Source of the DNA: Sheuella sp. | GTDB taxonomy: Bacteria; Pseudomonadota; Gammaproteobacteria; Burkholderiales; Burkholderiaceae_B | Length of the DNA: 46,560 nucleotides | NCBI GenBank assembly: GCA_030650995.1 | Contig: JAUSCY010000081.1 | Location: 1-46,560 of the forward strand | Reading direction: 5' to 3' | Shown: positions 45,919 through 46,560 of the stretch, in pieces | Layout: the number at the start of each line of letters is the position of its first letter | Position numbering within the stretch: position 1 is the first letter of the stretch | The notes under the pieces: model-generated | Databases searched by the model: none | Told to the model about the DNA's origin: nothing | The model's input: the letters and a program-made list of their open reading frames with translations, nothing else | Position numbers and translations under genes: made by a program

Positions 45919-46560
45919 TTACTTAATAGTGTGTCCACCATCGATAGGTAAAACAGCACCCGTTATATCTTGACCCGCATCACTACATAAAAACACTACA
46001 AATCCGGCAACACTCTTTGCTGAAACAAACCGTCCTGTTGGGTGTCTTGTAGAGATATAGTTTTTCTGTGCTTGTTCTTCTGAAATACCCTCTGCCTGAG
46101 CAATACCAGCTATTTTGTCAAGGATTGGTTTTGTTGGCACTGTTCCAGGACAAAGTGCATTACAGGTAATACCTGACTTCGCACAATCCATCGCAACACT
46201 TCGAGTCAAACCAATTAAAGCTGTCTTTGTCGTGATGTATGAAATCCGATTCTCTGAAGCGGTCAGACCAAATACCGATGACATATTGATAATACGTCCC
46301 CAGCCGGCTCTACGCATTGCTGGGACACTTAGCCTGATGGTATGAAAGGCTGCTGACAAATTAACTGCTATAGCGTCATCCCAGCTTTGTGTAGGCAATT
46401 CATCAACTAAACCAACACTTCTTATTACTGCATTATTCACAACAATATCAATCTGACCAAAACGCTGGCAAGCACCAGTCACCATTGACTCTATCTGGTC
46501 AACATGTTTAAGATTCGCGTGACTAATCAGCACACCTACTTTGTACTTCTCTTCTAGTTG
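45919..46560 (-). CDS. short-chain dehydrogenase, 3-hydroxybutyrate dehydrogenase-like (cut by window edge)
   Basis: The frame runs off the right edge without a credible start inside the window; the visible 214 residues begin QLEEKYKVGVLISHANLK. Short-chain dehydrogenase motifs: NNAVIRS (NNAG counterpart), NMSSVFG with the catalytic Ser, YITTK with the catalytic Tyr/Lys, CNALCPG, and the C-terminal FLCSDAGQDITGAVLPIDGG. The GISEEQAQ and FVSAKSVAGFVVFLCSDA blocks resemble 3-hydroxybutyrate dehydrogenases, which interconvert acetoacetate and 3-hydroxybutyrate with NAD. The N-terminal GxxxGxG cofactor loop is outside the window. Other SDR substrates remain possible. Confidence 0.75.
   Translation of the reverse strand, partial: QLEEKYKVGVLISHANLKHVDQIESMVTGACQRFGQIDIVVNNAVIRSVGLVDELPTQSWDDAIAVNLSAAFHTIRLSVPAMRRAGWGRIINMSSVFGLTASENRISYITTKTALIGLTRSVAMDCAKSGITCNALCPGTVPTKPILDKIAGIAQAEGISEEQAQKNYISTRHPTGRFVSAKSVAGFVVFLCSDAGQDITGAVLPIDGGHTIK

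Overview
The window reads as a chromosomal segment from a betaproteobacterium of the order Burkholderiales, most like the Alcaligenaceae. Pointers are the divergent dnaA-dnaN-gyrB and rpmH-rnpA-yidD-yidC-mnmE blocks, a Bug-type solute-binding protein, a DUF1840 gene beside argS, an smg/topB neighbourhood, a sigma-54 gene, and a lysine/alanine-rich histone H1-like tail. Base composition is moderate and becomes visibly more AT-rich in the last 8 kb. No tRNA, rRNA, CRISPR array, insertion sequence or prophage was recognised.

Region by region. 1-3080: a divergent cluster of a transglutaminase-like protein (cut by the window edge), a circularly permuted ATP-grasp protein and an alpha-E protein, with a 17-bp perfect inverted repeat between the divergent starts. 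3267-9286: RNA helicase rhlE, release factor prfC, a small membrane-anchored protein of unknown function, rpoN, and a membrane protein starting 16 bp from rpoN. 9287-13000: a leucine-rich leader peptide with strong RNA secondary structure, a 15-codon coupling frame, leuA, and a thiamine-diphosphate 2-oxoacid decarboxylase directly downstream. 13022-19944: a DUF455 ferritin-like protein, a DUF3429 membrane protein, then two minus-strand groups: topB-panB-SET methyltransferase and smg-gluQ.

20171-29847: an MBL-fold hydrolase with a cystathionine beta-lyase-type enzyme and a DUF1330 protein, then dsbA, a SPOR-domain protein and argS on the minus strand. A 3.5-kb RHS-repeat protein with a C-terminal DUF2235 lipase-like domain sits between argS and a divergent DUF1840 gene. 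29902-32090: a Bug protein translationally overlapped with an iron-dependent alcohol dehydrogenase. 32180-41516: the replication-origin neighbourhood, with gyrB, dnaN and dnaA on the minus strand, a spacer with a perfect DnaA box, and rpmH, rnpA, yidD, yidC and mnmE on the plus strand.

41535-45680: a four-gene minus-strand operon encoding a small secreted PepSY protein, a secreted DUF2271 protein with an ApbE-type flavinylation motif, a PepSY membrane/flavodoxin/NADPH-reductase fusion, and an ApbE-like flavin transferase without a signal peptide. It looks like a route for carrying NADPH electrons across the inner membrane to a covalently flavinylated periplasmic protein. It is preceded by a spacer with two perfect inverted repeats and by a 3-hydroxybutyrate dehydrogenase-like SDR gene cut by the right edge.

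The most interesting items are this flavin electron-transfer operon, the leader/coupling structure in front of leuA and the keto-acid decarboxylase, the SET methyltransferase co-directional with a topoisomerase carrying an H1-like tail, the orphan RHS-DUF2235 gene, and the inverted repeat in the ATP-grasp/transglutaminase divergent promoter.
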